Assembly (NCBI RefSeq): GCF_003605645.1
Contig: NZ_QVMU01000012.1
Coordinates: forward strand, 1 to 64,000
Length of the DNA stretch: 64,000 nucleotides
Origin: Vibrio sinensis
GTDB taxonomy: Bacteria > Pseudomonadota > Gammaproteobacteria > Enterobacterales > Vibrionaceae
Direction: 5' to 3'
The notes beneath the pieces were generated by a model. It saw nothing but the letters and a program-made list of their open reading frames with translations. It made no database searches and was not told the DNA's origin. The position numbers and the translations under genes were made by a program. The stretch's first letter is position 1. Every line of letters begins with the position of its first letter. Positions 28,485-38,945 of the stretch are shown here, in pieces.

Positions 28485-28560
28485 TGGAGCGACACATCGG
28501 GTTCGAACCGATGACCTCAACCTTGGCAAGGTTGCGCTCTACCAACTGAGCTAGTGTCGC
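28485..28560 (-). tRNA. tRNA-Gly (GCC), copy 1
   Basis: A 76-nt tRNA identical in sequence to the downstream copy. Anticodon GCC, encoded CCA. It lies between tRNA-Cys and tRNA-Leu. Confidence 0.97.
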
Positions 28561-28596
28561 ATATTTTCTAGAAGCTTTTAAAAACTTAAAGAAATA

Positions 28597-28670
28597 TGGA
28601 GGCGCCTCCCGGAGTCGAACCGAGGTCCACGGATTTGCAATCCGCTGCATAGCCACTCTGCCAAGGCGCC
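28597..28670 (-). tRNA. tRNA-Cys (GCA)
   Basis: A 74-nt tRNA with acceptor GGCGCCT / AGGCGCC, anticodon GCA within GATTGCAAATC, and encoded CCA. First gene of the tRNA operon, about 55 nt from its promoter. E. coli also keeps Gly, Cys and Leu tRNAs behind pgsA. Confidence 0.97.
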
Positions 28671-28725
28671 ATATTCATTCCCTACTTAGCTAAACAATCA
28701 TGCGCTAGCCTTGGGTACGGGATGC

Positions 28726-28753
28726 ATTTTACGGATCCACTGCGATGAGTCAA
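28726..28753 (-). promoter_or_regulatory. Sigma-70 promoter of the tRNA operon
   Basis: On the minus strand TTGACT (28748-28753) and TAAAAT (28726-28731) are separated by 16 bp and followed by a GC-containing discriminator (GCATCCC), typical of stable-RNA promoters. It is the only clear element in the stretch between the tRNAs and the pgsA terminator. I see no gene in 28671-29029. Confidence 0.8.
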
Positions 28754-29029
28754 TACTATTTTTCGAATTTCGAATCGTTTGGCCAATTAACGTTCAATAA
28801 TCAGCAAATACAACATTTAAGTAACCGATTTTCACTTAAAATCAAGCAACTAGTTTGTATTTACATAACACTATGTACACGCCTACCCCACCCAACTATC
28901 AAGTAATTTATCAACTCCATTCTAGCGCAGCCAAATATAGAATAGCGATCGGCTAGTATCTTACTTCATTCGATAAAAAGCAGCGGGGGTAATTTACACT
29001 ATGTTATTGCTGCATCTAAATACCAATAC

Positions 29030-29057
29030 AAAAAATCCCTCTAATGTAGAGGGATTT
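29030..29057 (-). terminator. Terminator of varA-uvrC-pgsA
   Basis: Stem AAATCCCTC / GAGGGATTT with a 7-nt loop, followed on the minus strand by TTTTTTG. Confidence 0.88.
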
Positions 29058-29066
29058 CGAAATTGG

Positions 29067-29624
29067 TTAATGATGTTCTTCGTTAAGGAGATCATCTTTT
29101 GCAGCCAGCAGATATTGAGCCATAGACCAATACGTCAGTACTGTCGCGACATACAAGGCAATATAACCTACCCATATCATCCAGTCGTCGTAGCGCCATA
29201 TCAATACCCACAAAGCAAACATCTGACTCACAGTCTTCACTTTACCAACCCATGAAACCGCAACACTAGCGCGTTTACCAATTTCAGCCATCCATTCACG
29301 CAATGCAGAAATAATGATTTCACGAGCAATCATCGTCACCGCAGGAATTGTCACCCAGATACTGTGATAATGCTCAGTAATCAAAATCAACGCTGTTGCG
29401 ACAAGCACTTTATCAGCTACAGGGTCAATAAAAGCACCAAATCGAGAGGTTTGGCCTAATTTCCGTGCGAGCATGCCATCCAACCAATCGGTGAAGCCAG
29501 CAACCCAGAAAACCATCGCAGCGGCAAAAGGAGCCCAACTGTACGGCAAGTAGAAAATAACGACAAATACTGGAATTAGGAAAAGTCGCAACAAAGATAG
29601 AATGTTGGGGATATTTAAACGCAT
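29067..29624 (-). CDS. pgsA: CDP-diacylglycerol-glycerol-3-phosphate 3-phosphatidyltransferase
   Basis: Inner-membrane enzyme making phosphatidylglycerol phosphate, the first committed step of PG and cardiolipin synthesis. The CDP-alcohol motif is D-W-L-D-G-M-L-A-R with the downstream G-x3-D-x3-D (GAFIDPVAD). Start chosen at 29624, which gives [20 protein letters not shown] and 185 residues as in E. coli (182). The frame stays open 19 codons further upstream (to 29681), but those residues are not part of the family. It follows uvrC by 74 bp on the same strand. Confidence 0.94.
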   Translation of the reverse strand: MRLNIPNILSLLRLFLIPVFVVIFYLPYSWAPFAAAMVFWVAGFTDWLDGMLARKLGQTSRFGAFIDPVADKVLVATALILITEHYHSIWVTIPAVTMIAREIIISALREWMAEIGKRASVAVSWVGKVKTVSQMFALWVLIWRYDDWMIWVGYIALYVATVLTYWSMAQYLLAAKDDLLNEEHH

Positions 29625-29698
29625 ATATTTTGCTCTTATCGTTTGCGTAAGGCGCTGTTTAGGGTCCAGAAACAGGCTCATATGGTGCGGGATTTTTG

Positions 29699-31531
29699 TT
29701 ATTGTTTCAATGCTTGATAAATGATTTCTGCCAAAGAATGGCTAATGCCTGGTACTTTGGTGATTTCTTCGACACTCGCACGCTTCAATTCTTGTAATCC
29801 GCCCATATATTTTAATAAAGCTTGGCGTCGTTTTGGTCCGACACCCTCAATACCTTCTAACACACTGGTACGACGCGTTTTTCCACGCTTCGCCCTATGC
29901 CCAGCGATTGCATGATTGTGGCTCTCATCACGAATATGCTGCATAAGATGAAGAGCAGGAGCATCACTTGGCAAGTGAAATTCATCTCCATCCGTTGTAA
30001 TCAATGTTTCCAAACCTGGTTTGCGAGTTACCCCTTTGGCGATACCAATCAGTCGCGGCCGCTTTGGCCAATCTTGCCAACAGGTTTCGATAATCTCATG
30101 AGCTCGATTTAACTGCCCCTTACCACCATCGATAAAAACGATGTCTGGTATTTTTTCTACATCAATCTGTTTCGAATAACGGCGTTCAAGTGCCTGCCCC
30201 ATCGCGGCATAGTCATCACCACCGGTAATACCAGTAATGTTATAACGACGATACTCTTGCTTAACTGGGCCCTCTTGATTAAAGACAACACACGACGCAA
30301 TAGTACTTTCTCCCATGGTATGAGAGATATCAAAGCACTCCATTCGATTAATCGTTTCCATGCCGAGTACCTCTCTCAACGCTTTGAAGCGCTGTGAAAT
30401 CGTCATTTTGTGATTAATTTTGGTGGTAATCGCCGTTCGTGCATTCGTATTCGCCAATTTTAAGTAGCGACCCCGTGTGCCTGTTGGACTGCTATGAAAA
30501 TGTATTTTCCGTCCTGAAATTTGAGAAATGGCATGCACAAGCGATTCGCTCTCCTCCACCAACCCCGAATTAAGAATAATCCGTGTTGGGATAGTACGAG
30601 CTTCATTGTGGCTCAAATAATATTGGCTTAAAAAGCTGTAAAATACTTCCTGCTCGGTGGTTTGAGATGGAATTTTAGGAAAGTGGCTACGACTACCAAG
30701 TACTTTACCTTGTCTAATCATTAAGATGTGAATACAAGCAATACCATTTTCCTGAGCAAAACCCAGCACATCCATATCATCCATGCTGTCATCAGAAACA
30801 AACTGCTGCTCTTGCACTCGGCGAATAGCTTGAATTTGATCACGGCATTTAGCCGCTTCTTCAAATTTTAGCTCTCGACTAAACTGCTCCATCTTTGCCA
30901 CGAGAGTAGAAAGAACTTGATTGTCTTTTCCTTGCAAGAAAAGACGCACATAGTTCACTAACTCTTGATACTCTTCGTCAGAAATTATGCTGCTTACACA
31001 AGGTGCGGCACAGCGGCCAATCTGATACATCAAACAAGGGCGGGTTCGATTGCTGTAAACCGAATCTTCACACTGTCGCATCGGAAATAGCTTTTGAAGC
31101 AAATGCAGAGTTTCTCTCACCGCTCCCGAATCGGGATAAGGCCCAAAGTACTCACCTTTGCGCTTTTTAGCACCACGGTGCATAGAGAGACGCGGATGAT
31201 GATGACCGCTGATAAAAATGTATGGGTAAGATTTATCATCTCGGAGCAGCACATTATATTTCGGCAAATATTGCTTAATATAATTGTGCTCAAGGATAAG
31301 GGCTTCAGTTTCGGTGTGGGTAACCGTTATATCGATTTTGGTGATATTGCTGACTAACGCGCGTGTTTTTTCACCGTCAACTTTCTTACGAAAGTAACTA
31401 GAGAGGCGTTTTTTAAGATCTTTGGCTTTGCCGACATAAATAACAACAGCCTCGGTGTTATACATTCTGTACACACCGGGCTGATTTGTTACAGTCTTAA
31501 GAAAGGAGACCGAATCAAAAGCAGAGGTCAC
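29699..31531 (-). CDS. uvrC: Excinuclease ABC subunit C
   Basis: Makes the dual incisions of nucleotide excision repair. The 610 residues match the family. It has an N-terminal GIY-YIG nuclease ([20 protein letters not shown], residues 19-38), a Cys cluster (C-E-D-S then [15 protein letters not shown]), a UVR motif ([14 protein letters not shown], about 213-226), an RNase H-like nuclease ([11 protein letters not shown]) and C-terminal helix-hairpin-helix repeats. It starts at GTG, which overlaps the varA stop (TAGTG), so the two are translationally coupled. varA/uvrY-uvrC-pgsA order is conserved in gammaproteobacteria. Confidence 0.97.
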   Translation of the reverse strand: MTSAFDSVSFLKTVTNQPGVYRMYNTEAVVIYVGKAKDLKKRLSSYFRKKVDGEKTRALVSNITKIDITVTHTETEALILEHNYIKQYLPKYNVLLRDDKSYPYIFISGHHHPRLSMHRGAKKRKGEYFGPYPDSGAVRETLHLLQKLFPMRQCEDSVYSNRTRPCLMYQIGRCAAPCVSSIISDEEYQELVNYVRLFLQGKDNQVLSTLVAKMEQFSRELKFEEAAKCRDQIQAIRRVQEQQFVSDDSMDDMDVLGFAQENGIACIHILMIRQGKVLGSRSHFPKIPSQTTEQEVFYSFLSQYYLSHNEARTIPTRIILNSGLVEESESLVHAISQISGRKIHFHSSPTGTRGRYLKLANTNARTAITTKINHKMTISQRFKALREVLGMETINRMECFDISHTMGESTIASCVVFNQEGPVKQEYRRYNITGITGGDDYAAMGQALERRYSKQIDVEKIPDIVFIDGGKGQLNRAHEIIETCWQDWPKRPRLIGIAKGVTRKPGLETLITTDGDEFHLPSDAPALHLMQHIRDESHNHAIAGHRAKRGKTRRTSVLEGIEGVGPKRRQALLKYMGGLQELKRASVEEITKVPGISHSLAEIIYQALKQ

Positions 31532-32175
31532 TATAAAGTCTCAGTGTCCAACATTCCGTGGCGAATAGCTAAATGTGTCAGTTCCACATCACCGCTAATC
31601 CCCAACTTACTGAATAGTCGATAGCGGTAACTGTTTACCGTTTTCGGGCTTAAGCTCAGCTGTTCAGAAATATCCGTTACTTTCTGACCTTTGGTGATCA
31701 TCATCATTATCTGCAATTCACGTTCAGATAACTCAGCAAAAGGATTTTCCGAAGCCGGAGAAAATTGACTGAGTGCGATCTGCTGCGCGATTTCAGGAGA
31801 GATATAGCGTTGACCACTATTCACAATCCGAATGGCATTGACCATTTCATCAGGGCCTGCACCTTTGGTTAAATAACCAGCGGCTCCAGCCTGCATCACT
31901 TTAGTTGGAAACGGATTTTCCGTATGAACAGTTAAAACGATAATTTTCACATCCGGATTAAATCTCAGGATTTTCTTGGTCGTTTCAAGACCTCCAATTC
32001 CTGGCATATTCATATCCATCAAAATGACATCGGCATGATTATTCCGACACCACTTCACTGCGTCTTCACCGCTTTCAGCTTCCCCTGCTACGTTCATCCC
32101 ACGGACGTCTTCAATAATACGTCGTATCCCTGTGCGAACCAGCTCGTGATCATCTACAAGGAAAACACTTATCAA
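31531..32175 (-). CDS. varA: Response regulator VarA (GacA/UvrY family)
   Basis: A 214-residue NarL-type response regulator. The receiver domain has acidic residues DDHE, the phospho-acceptor Asp in [10 protein letters not shown] (about residue 54) and Lys in TKGAG. The C-terminal LuxR-type HTH is [22 protein letters not shown], shown here only in part as [14 protein letters not shown], with [17 protein letters not shown]. Partner of the BarA/VarS hybrid kinase. In vibrios it drives Csr sRNAs and links to quorum sensing. First gene of the varA-uvrC-pgsA unit. Confidence 0.95.
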   Translation of the reverse strand: MISVFLVDDHELVRTGIRRIIEDVRGMNVAGEAESGEDAVKWCRNNHADVILMDMNMPGIGGLETTKKILRFNPDVKIIVLTVHTENPFPTKVMQAGAAGYLTKGAGPDEMVNAIRIVNSGQRYISPEIAQQIALSQFSPASENPFAELSERELQIMMMITKGQKVTDISEQLSLSPKTVNSYRYRLFSKLGISGDVELTHLAIRHGMLDTETL

Positions 32176-32520
32176 GCTTGTATCTCCACACTATTACATT
32201 GGCTCTGCACCCACTTAACTGTGGATAGCAATATGGATGCTTAGTTTAACCCAATTAAGAAAATTTAATTACACTGAATATGTGCCCAAACGCAAACTTT
32301 CGCAAGCTCTTATTTAAAATCCAATTTTTTTAGCCTTTCAATCAATAAGTTGAATCAACGACGATACAAAATGCAAACAAAAGGCTCTATCTGTTAATAA
32401 TTTCATTGTAACGATTGAAAATGTAACACTTTTCAACTATCTATATGAGGTGCGGTTCCTATGTACTGCATGCAAAGCCTATTTGAACCAATAGGTAACA
32501 ATAATGATTAAGGATATTTT
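32176..32520. other. Divergent promoter region of varA and the DUF3015 gene
   Basis: 345 bp of AT-rich sequence without a gene. A ribosome binding site TAAGGA lies shortly before the DUF3015 ATG. I see no well-conserved operator. Confidence 0.5.
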
Positions 32521-33006
32521 ATGAAAAAGCTTCTTGCAGTGGCAGCCCTTGCTACAACTCTTCCACTATCTAACTTAGCAATGGCAGATGCTGATATCGG
32601 TTGTGGTCTAGGTACAATGATTTTTGATGGTAAGTCAGGCAAAGTATTCAAAGTACTAGGTGCAACGACTAACGGTACTTTTGGTAACCAAACTTTTGGT
32701 ATCACTTTTGGTACACTAGGTTGTGACGGTTCAGGTACCATCACTTCTTCTCAAAAACTTGCTTTGTTCATTGATGGCAACATGGATAACCTTGCTCGCG
32801 ATATCGCGAAAGGTGAAGGTGAAACACTAGCAACTCTATCTGAAGTTTGGGGCATTCAAGAATCAGATAAAGCAGCATTCAACACGCTAGCACAAGATAA
32901 CTTCGCAGAAGTTTTCAAATCAGAAAACGTAACATCTGAAGAAGTATTTGCGAATCTAAACAACCTAGTTGCAGAAGACACTGCACTAACAGGCTACGCT
33001 ATCTAA
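32521..33006 (+). CDS. DUF3015 family exported protein
   Basis: A 161-residue protein with a Sec signal peptide ending near LAMA (residues 1-22). The mature part has the DUF3015 pattern: IGCGLGTMIFDG at the start, TSNQ-like TNGTFGNQTFGITFGTLGC in the middle, and two Cys that may form a disulfide. Function unknown, periplasmic or outer-membrane-associated by prediction. A terminator separates it from the DUF4105 gene downstream. The pair is probably functionally linked in the envelope, which is inference. Confidence 0.85.
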   Translation: MKKLLAVAALATTLPLSNLAMADADIGCGLGTMIFDGKSGKVFKVLGATTNGTFGNQTFGITFGTLGCDGSGTITSSQKLALFIDGNMDNLARDIAKGEGETLATLSEVWGIQESDKAAFNTLAQDNFAEVFKSENVTSEEVFANLNNLVAEDTALTGYAI

Positions 33007-33029
33007 CGCTTCGCTGAATATGTTTCATT

Positions 33030-33056
33030 AAGTGCCCTTTTATTGGGCACTTTTTT
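33030..33056 (+). terminator. Terminator of the DUF3015 gene
   Basis: Stem AAGTGCCC / GGGCACTT, loop ttttatt, followed by six T. Confidence 0.9.
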
Positions 33057-33100
33057 CATGTTCAATCCTCTATAAACTTGAGATGTTCTCTGCGGTACTC

Positions 33101-34984
33101 ATGACGTTGATAAAATTTCCCTCGGCACTCTTCGCAAGTTGCGGACTATTTCTAGCTAACGCAGTATGGGCTGAGCCCAATTTCGATCGAGAATTGCTAG
33201 CCAAAGATGCCTACTGGCTTAAGTTAGGCCACTATTTACCGACACTATCTCAAGGATACAAAAGTACAGTAGACAGCGATAAATTCTTCTTTGCCGACCA
33301 AGGCAAGACTTCTCCACAAGCTGAACTAGATGCAACAATCGCAGCTCTCTATAACCAAGATGAATCGGTAGCTCTAATTTCTCGTTGTCAGTACCCTGCT
33401 CGCTATACTTGGCTAGAGCAGCAACTAGGCAATGAAGCGGTTCTCGATTGCGATGAGCTCAATACATGGCGCGAGGTGTTAAATCCAAGAGGCATGACTC
33501 TAGTTTTTCCTACCGCCTACATGAACAACCCATCCTCAATGTTTGGTCATACACTGCTAAGAATCGATGCAAAAGATCAAACTCGACACAAAGAATTGGT
33601 CGCCTTTGCCATTAACTTTGCAGCCGAGCCTGAAACTCAAGATAACGCTGCTCTATACGCACTAAAAGGACTCGCTGGTAGTTACCCAGGCCGATTCACT
33701 GTTATGCCTTATTACCGAAAAGTAAGGGAGTATAATGACATCGAGTCACGGGATATCTGGGAATACCAACTCAAATTTAACGAAGCAGAAGTTAACCGCG
33801 TACTGCTTCACTTATGGGAAATGCAGCGCGCTGAATTTGATTACTACTTTCTTGATGAGAACTGCTCATACCAACTTCTTGCGTTACTCGAACTCGCACG
33901 TGAAGATTTGCAATTAGTTAAGCACTTCCCTTTACATGCCATTCCCTCTGATACGGTCGAAGTGTTAAATCAAAATGAATTACTCGAAAAACCAAACTAC
34001 CGCGAATCATTTGGTACTCGATTGATGCACCAAGCGAACGAAATCGATCCGGCTCTTTTCGATGCCGCGAAAGCTGCAAAAAATGGCGATTTCCCATCAA
34101 GTAACGATTACGATCCTCAACAACGAGCCGCGATTCTTGAATTTGCCTACGAATGGCTCAATTTTGAACTGTATGACCAAGGCTTAGAACGAGATAAAAC
34201 TGCAAAACTGTTAACTCAACTACTTCATCAACGCAGTCAAATAAAATCAGCATCGCCGTTTAGTCCGGTCACTATGCCCGATATTTCCCCTGAAAAAGGC
34301 CATGCCTCTGCACGCTTCGGCTTGGGTTACCAGTACAGTGAAAACCAAGGCCGTGAAAACCTTAGCAGCGATAACCATAGCAATCGAGTAACACTAGACT
34401 GGCGAGTCGCCTACCATGACTTACTCGATTCACAGCAAGGTTACATTCCTGGAGCACAGATCAGCTTCCTCGATACCCAATTAAGCGTTGATCAAAACAG
34501 TAATGTTCGTCTAGAAAGGTTCTATCTGATTGACGCGATGGCCCTCGCGCCAAGCAATACCCTATTTGACAACACAGCTTGGAATATACGCACTGGCTTT
34601 GATAGAAAACCATTAAGGCATAAAACCGCAGGGCGTTGGTTTGGGCAAGGGGGATATGGTAAAGCATGGGGGGATGCCGATGATCTCCACCTATATACTC
34701 TACTCTCTGCTGAAATTAGCGGTGGTGAGTTAACTCACTATGACGCTGTTATAGGGAGTGGTGTTGAGGCGGGTTTAATGTACCAAGCCTCCTCAAACCA
34801 TCGCTTAGGCCTCCAAGGACAGTACTTAGCTCTGTTTAGTGGCCCTGCTGAGCAAAACTCGCAGATGACGGCCAGTTGGCACTGGGGAATTAGCCGCAAC
34901 GTGGCATTACGCAGCCAAGTTCGTTATCAAAAATGGCAAGCTGAGGACATCAGCGCTAACTTAACCGCGTTTATTTACTATTAG
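33101..34984 (+). CDS. DUF4105 (Lnb N-terminal-like) envelope protein
   Basis: About 627 residues with a Sec signal peptide (MTLIKFPSALFASCGLFLAN, then AVWAE). The DUF4105 domain spans about residues 110-300, with NNPSSMFGHTLLRID, KGLAGSYPGRFTVMPYYRKV and FLDENCSYQLLALLELA, where Cys and His resemble a papain-like active site. The last 250 residues alternate aromatic and polar residues like an outer-membrane beta-barrel, ending in LTAFIYY. The frame opens at a GTG (33032) inside the preceding terminator. ATG 33101 or 33083 is more credible. Confidence 0.8.
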   Translation: MTLIKFPSALFASCGLFLANAVWAEPNFDRELLAKDAYWLKLGHYLPTLSQGYKSTVDSDKFFFADQGKTSPQAELDATIAALYNQDESVALISRCQYPARYTWLEQQLGNEAVLDCDELNTWREVLNPRGMTLVFPTAYMNNPSSMFGHTLLRIDAKDQTRHKELVAFAINFAAEPETQDNAALYALKGLAGSYPGRFTVMPYYRKVREYNDIESRDIWEYQLKFNEAEVNRVLLHLWEMQRAEFDYYFLDENCSYQLLALLELAREDLQLVKHFPLHAIPSDTVEVLNQNELLEKPNYRESFGTRLMHQANEIDPALFDAAKAAKNGDFPSSNDYDPQQRAAILEFAYEWLNFELYDQGLERDKTAKLLTQLLHQRSQIKSASPFSPVTMPDISPEKGHASARFGLGYQYSENQGRENLSSDNHSNRVTLDWRVAYHDLLDSQQGYIPGAQISFLDTQLSVDQNSNVRLERFYLIDAMALAPSNTLFDNTAWNIRTGFDRKPLRHKTAGRWFGQGGYGKAWGDADDLHLYTLLSAEISGGELTHYDAVIGSGVEAGLMYQASSNHRLGLQGQYLALFSGPAEQNSQMTASWHWGISRNVALRSQVRYQKWQAEDISANLTAFIYY

Positions 34985-35005
34985 CCTACGCGTGTTACAC
35001 TCAAG

Positions 35006-35030
35006 AAGCGGCAGTTACGCCGCTTTTTTT
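35006..35030 (+). terminator. Terminator of the DUF4105 gene
   Basis: Stem AAGCGGC / GCCGCTT, loop of six, followed by TTTTTTT. Confidence 0.88.
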
Positions 35031-35048
35031 CGCATTTAGCTACGATTT

Positions 35049-37418
35049 ATGACTATTCAGCAAGGCTTTGTCCTCACCCGCCAAGCACGTGATGTTTCTG
35101 GCCACACTCAAATTGAACTTTGGTTATCAACCCCTGATGGGCCAACACAGCTTATTATTGATGGTGAGCGCCCAGTGTTCTTTATTGATCAAGCATCCAT
35201 CTCATCGGCTTCAACGGTCGCGGAGCAACTCAACATTAAAGTCGACATCAAGCCTTTATCGCTGTGCAATTTTGAACATCAGCCGATGGCAGCTTGCTAT
35301 TGCGACAACACAAAAGATTCTCTACGTTGGAGTGATTTACTCACACAAAATAATGTCGTGACACATGAAAGCGATATTAGACTCGCCGATCGCTACCTTA
35401 TGGAGCGTTTCATTAAAGGCGGTATCGAATATTCCGGGCGTCCCACACAGAACAATGGTGCTGCGTACAAGAAGTTTACCCATGTTAAATGTCGGCAAGG
35501 CGATTACACACCAAAACTCAGTGTCGTATCCCTTGATATTGAATGCTCTGAAAAAGGGCTGCTTTATTCAATTGGTCTCGATAGCCCATCTGATAGTCGA
35601 GTGATCATGGTGGGTGATCCCGAACCAAGTGATACTCCTATCCAGTGGGTCGAGAATGAACGAGCGTTGTTGCTCGCCATGGTTGATTGGTTCCAAGCTT
35701 TTGATCCCGATGTCATCATAGGTTGGAGTGTTATTGATTTTGATTTTCGCTTACTACATAAGCGTGCAGAATTTCACAAAATAAAGCTCATGATAGGTCG
35801 AGGTCATCAAGCCAGTTTCTTTCGAACCTCTAATACCAGTCAGCAATCTTTCATCACCATACCTGGTCGAGTCGTGCTCGATGGTATCGATACACTAAAA
35901 ACCGCTACTTATCACTTTCGTAGTTGGTCATTAGAGTCCGTATCTCAACAGTTACTTGGTGAGGGGAAACAAATTCACAACGTCCATGATCGTATGGATG
36001 AAATTAACACTATGTTTCGTCAAGATAAAACGGCACTTGCCCGTTATAACTTACAAGATTGCGTGTTAGTAAATAAAATATTTAACCTCACGCATTTACT
36101 CGATTTCGCCATTGAACGCACCAAATTAACTGGTGTCGAGCTCGATAGAATTGGAGGCTCGGTCGCTGCCTTTACCAATCTGTACCTACCACAAATCCAT
36201 CGTGCAGGATACGTCGCACCAAACTTAGAACCAGAAAACTGGATAGCGAGCCCCGGTGGCTACGTCATGGATTCAATTCCCAACTTATATGATTCTGTTT
36301 TGGTTCTCGATTTTAAAAGTCTGTATCCAGCAATTATCCGTTCATTTCTTATTGATCCTATGGGGCTAATAGAGGGATTAAAGCTACCAATTGGTACAGA
36401 AGAGAATCAAGCCGTTCCCGGATTCCGTGGTGGTCAATTTCATCGAACACGTCACTTTCTTCCCAACATGATCGAACAATTGTGGGCTGCTCGTGATGTG
36501 GCTAAACGTAACAACGAAAAAGCATTTTCTCAAGCGATTAAAATCATCATGAACTCTTTCTATGGCGTTCTTGGTTCATCTGGTTGCCGTTTTTTTGATA
36601 CGCGATTAGCATCAAGCATCACAATGCGTGGTCACGAAATAATGAAGCAAACCAAAATACTCATTGAAGCAAAAGGTTATCAAGTGATTTATGGTGATAC
36701 CGACTCCACGTTTGTCTCTCTAAACGGCCAATATAGCCAACAACAAGCGGATGAGATCGGGAATCAACTTGTTGAATACGTCAATCAATGGTGGAGCCAA
36801 CATTTACGCGACGAGTTTAATTTGACCTCTATACTCGAGCTTGAGTATGAAACTCACTATCGCCGATTTTTAATGCCAACGATTCGTGGGCAAGAAACCG
36901 GATCAAAAAAACGTTACGCTGGCCTTATTGGTGAGGGAGATGCAGAGCGAATTATCTTTAAAGGTTTAGAAAGCGCTCGTACGGACTGGACGCCACTGGC
37001 TCAAGATTTTCAGCAAACGCTATACAATATGGTTTTTCATGGAGAAAACCCAAGCGATTATATTCGCCATTTTGTTGAACAAACGCTAAATGGTGAGTTT
37101 GATGACTCGCTCATTTACCAAAAACGTTTACGTCGCCGTCTACATGAATATCAGAAAAATATCCCACCTCAGGTTCGAGCCGCTCGAATGGCAGACGAGA
37201 TAAATGCACAGTTAGGCCGACCTTTACAGTATCAAAATAAAGGACGTATTGAATATATCATTACGCTAAATGGACCAGAGCCTCGTGAGTATCAAAAGAG
37301 CGCCATCGACTATCAACATTATATCGATAAGCAATTGCGCCCTGTTGCCGAAGCAATACTGCCATTTATTGGGCTCGATTTTAGTACGTTAAGTGAACCG
37401 CAATTGGGATTATTTTAA
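35049..37418 (+). CDS. polB: DNA polymerase II
   Basis: Family B repair polymerase with 3'-5' proofreading. The 789 residues match E. coli PolB (783). Exonuclease motifs are VVSLDIECSE (Exo I), SVIDFDFRLLHKR (Exo II) and YNLQDCVLV (Exo III). Polymerase motifs are LDFKSLYPAIIRSF (A), KIIMNSFYGVLGS (B) and YGDTDSTF (C, catalytic aspartates). All catalytic residues are intact. No LexA box (CTGT-N8-ACAG) is visible in the 64 bp before the start, unlike SOS-induced E. coli polB. Confidence 0.97.
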   Translation: MTIQQGFVLTRQARDVSGHTQIELWLSTPDGPTQLIIDGERPVFFIDQASISSASTVAEQLNIKVDIKPLSLCNFEHQPMAACYCDNTKDSLRWSDLLTQNNVVTHESDIRLADRYLMERFIKGGIEYSGRPTQNNGAAYKKFTHVKCRQGDYTPKLSVVSLDIECSEKGLLYSIGLDSPSDSRVIMVGDPEPSDTPIQWVENERALLLAMVDWFQAFDPDVIIGWSVIDFDFRLLHKRAEFHKIKLMIGRGHQASFFRTSNTSQQSFITIPGRVVLDGIDTLKTATYHFRSWSLESVSQQLLGEGKQIHNVHDRMDEINTMFRQDKTALARYNLQDCVLVNKIFNLTHLLDFAIERTKLTGVELDRIGGSVAAFTNLYLPQIHRAGYVAPNLEPENWIASPGGYVMDSIPNLYDSVLVLDFKSLYPAIIRSFLIDPMGLIEGLKLPIGTEENQAVPGFRGGQFHRTRHFLPNMIEQLWAARDVAKRNNEKAFSQAIKIIMNSFYGVLGSSGCRFFDTRLASSITMRGHEIMKQTKILIEAKGYQVIYGDTDSTFVSLNGQYSQQQADEIGNQLVEYVNQWWSQHLRDEFNLTSILELEYETHYRRFLMPTIRGQETGSKKRYAGLIGEGDAERIIFKGLESARTDWTPLAQDFQQTLYNMVFHGENPSDYIRHFVEQTLNGEFDDSLIYQKRLRRRLHEYQKNIPPQVRAARMADEINAQLGRPLQYQNKGRIEYIITLNGPEPREYQKSAIDYQHYIDKQLRPVAEAILPFIGLDFSTLSEPQLGLF

Positions 37419-37475
37419 CCACTTAACAACGGTCACCAAAAACGCTCGTTATCAAAAACAGAGTTTGCGATAGTA

Positions 37476-38240
37476 CTAACCAATTCGAAACTCTGTCTTT
37501 TGGTATTGCGCCACTAGCCAATCACCAAAACCGTCTAAAATTCCCACCACAGAACGTTTAGCGATGACTCGATCTCGCAATAAGATACCTAAACGTTCAA
37601 TATCAAGCTGTTTCTCTGGGTGATACTTCAAAAATACGTCGCCACATTCGACGGGATCATCAAACCAATTTTTGTCCCTATACATCACCAAAGAATAACT
37701 GGCTCGCAGTAGCTTTTTCGCAATGATCTTCTGCGCTTTAATTTGTTCTTCCGGCGTTGAAGCTCGCGCAATACGATTGCGATAAACGGCGATCCAGTTC
37801 TCTACGTCCATATTCCAATGTTTCGCAATTTCCCAGCTTGGTTCGTAATCACCAAAACACTCAGACAAATCTGAGCCATAAACACACACTGCACAATGAC
37901 GCAACTGAAAACCATAGGAAAACAAGCTGTCTAAACTTACCACGTCACTCACTAATGCGGGTTTAAATGCAACTTCACTAATAAAAGGAAATTGTTTTTG
38001 AAAGCGCCAACGAATTGAGTTGAACAAAGCAGTTCGTGTATTCGAGAAGCCCTCGTTAGTCACGACAATGACGTCCAAATTCGAGCGATTTGGTATCGCT
38101 GTTTTGCGAGCAACGCTCCCGTGAAGGTAAATACTATGCAAGTTATTGCCCAAGCCGCTACGCAGCATGGTGACCAGATCTTGGACAGGTTGACGATATT
38201 CTGATTGAAATGGCTGTGATGGATCGATGACAGTCAGCAT
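37476..38240 (-). CDS. Nucleotidyltransferase-fold protein
   Basis: A 254-residue protein with an N-terminal polymerase-beta-like fold (HGSVARKTAIPNRSNLDVIV, residues 41-60) and a C-terminal helical domain, the layout of streptomycin-type adenylyltransferases. The first catalytic Asp of the usual D-x-D is Asn here (SNLDV), so activity is doubtful or altered. Antibiotic resistance cannot be inferred. Convergent with polB, single gene. Confidence 0.7.
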   Translation of the reverse strand: MLTVIDPSQPFQSEYRQPVQDLVTMLRSGLGNNLHSIYLHGSVARKTAIPNRSNLDVIVVTNEGFSNTRTALFNSIRWRFQKQFPFISEVAFKPALVSDVVSLDSLFSYGFQLRHCAVCVYGSDLSECFGDYEPSWEIAKHWNMDVENWIAVYRNRIARASTPEEQIKAQKIIAKKLLRASYSLVMYRDKNWFDDPVECGDVFLKYHPEKQLDIERLGILLRDRVIAKRSVVGILDGFGDWLVAQYQKTEFRIG

Positions 38241-38375
38241 GAAAATAGATAAAACTCGCTAAAATGGTTCTTTTTTTATGTTCGCTCAGACCAACACATC
38301 AATCAAGATATTCCTTATCCGCTATCTATTGCTATAATACCCCCAGTTAATCGACACTAATAAAGGAAAACGTTC

Positions 38376-38942
38376 ATGCCTAAGGCAAGTGAGCTGAAAA
38401 AAGGTTTTGCAATCGAATCAAACGGCAAAACTCTACTAATTAAAGATATCGAAGTTACGACTCCTGGTGGTCGTGGTGGCGCAAAGATCTACAAACTACG
38501 TTGTACTGATCTAAACACTGGCGCACGCGTTGATGAGCGTTTTAAATCTGACGATGTTGTAGATACTGTTGATATGTTCAAACGCGCTGTTTCTTTCTCT
38601 TATGTTGACGGCGACGAGTACATCTTCATGGACAATGAAGATTACACTCAATTCACTTTCAAACAGGCTGACATCGCTGATGAGTTACTATTCATCACTG
38701 AAGATGTACAAGGTTTGATGGTTGTTCTAATCAACGGCGCTGCTGTTGCACTTGAACTACCAGCAACAGTAGTACTATCAATTGCTGAAACCGATCCTTC
38801 AATTAAAGGCGCTTCAGCATCAGCTCGTACTAAACCAGCTCGTCTTTCTACCGGTCTAACTGTTCAAGTTCCTGAATACATCGACGGCGAAGATCGCGTC
38901 ATTGTAAACACGGCTGAACGTAAATACATGAGCCGCGCATAA
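38376..38942 (+). CDS. yeiP: Elongation factor P-like protein EfpL (YeiP)
   Basis: A 188-residue EF-P paralogue that rescues ribosomes stalled at polyproline and related motifs. It has the KOW-like domain I with loop TPGGRGGAKIYK (residues 29-40; EfpL uses an unmodified Arg here instead of the beta-lysylated Lys of EF-P), the central OB domain and the C-terminal OB domain ending TAERKYMSRA. It begins MPKASELKKGFAIESNGK, preceded by AAAGGAAAA. Three bp separate it from the next gene, so they form an operon. Confidence 0.95.
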   Translation: MPKASELKKGFAIESNGKTLLIKDIEVTTPGGRGGAKIYKLRCTDLNTGARVDERFKSDDVVDTVDMFKRAVSFSYVDGDEYIFMDNEDYTQFTFKQADIADELLFITEDVQGLMVVLINGAAVALELPATVVLSIAETDPSIKGASASARTKPARLSTGLTVQVPEYIDGEDRVIVNTAERKYMSRA

Positions 38943-38945
38943 ACT

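Noticed and set aside
28304..28656. Open frames across the tRNA cluster
   Set aside because: They are read-through of tRNA gene sequence on the coding strand of the tRNAs, not proteins.
33032..33100. Upstream GTG start for the DUF4105 protein
   Set aside because: It lies inside the terminator stem of the preceding gene and would bury the signal peptide behind 23 extra residues.
34985..35048. LexA box before polB
   Set aside because: No CTGT-N8-ACAG match. The only structure there is the terminator of the preceding gene.
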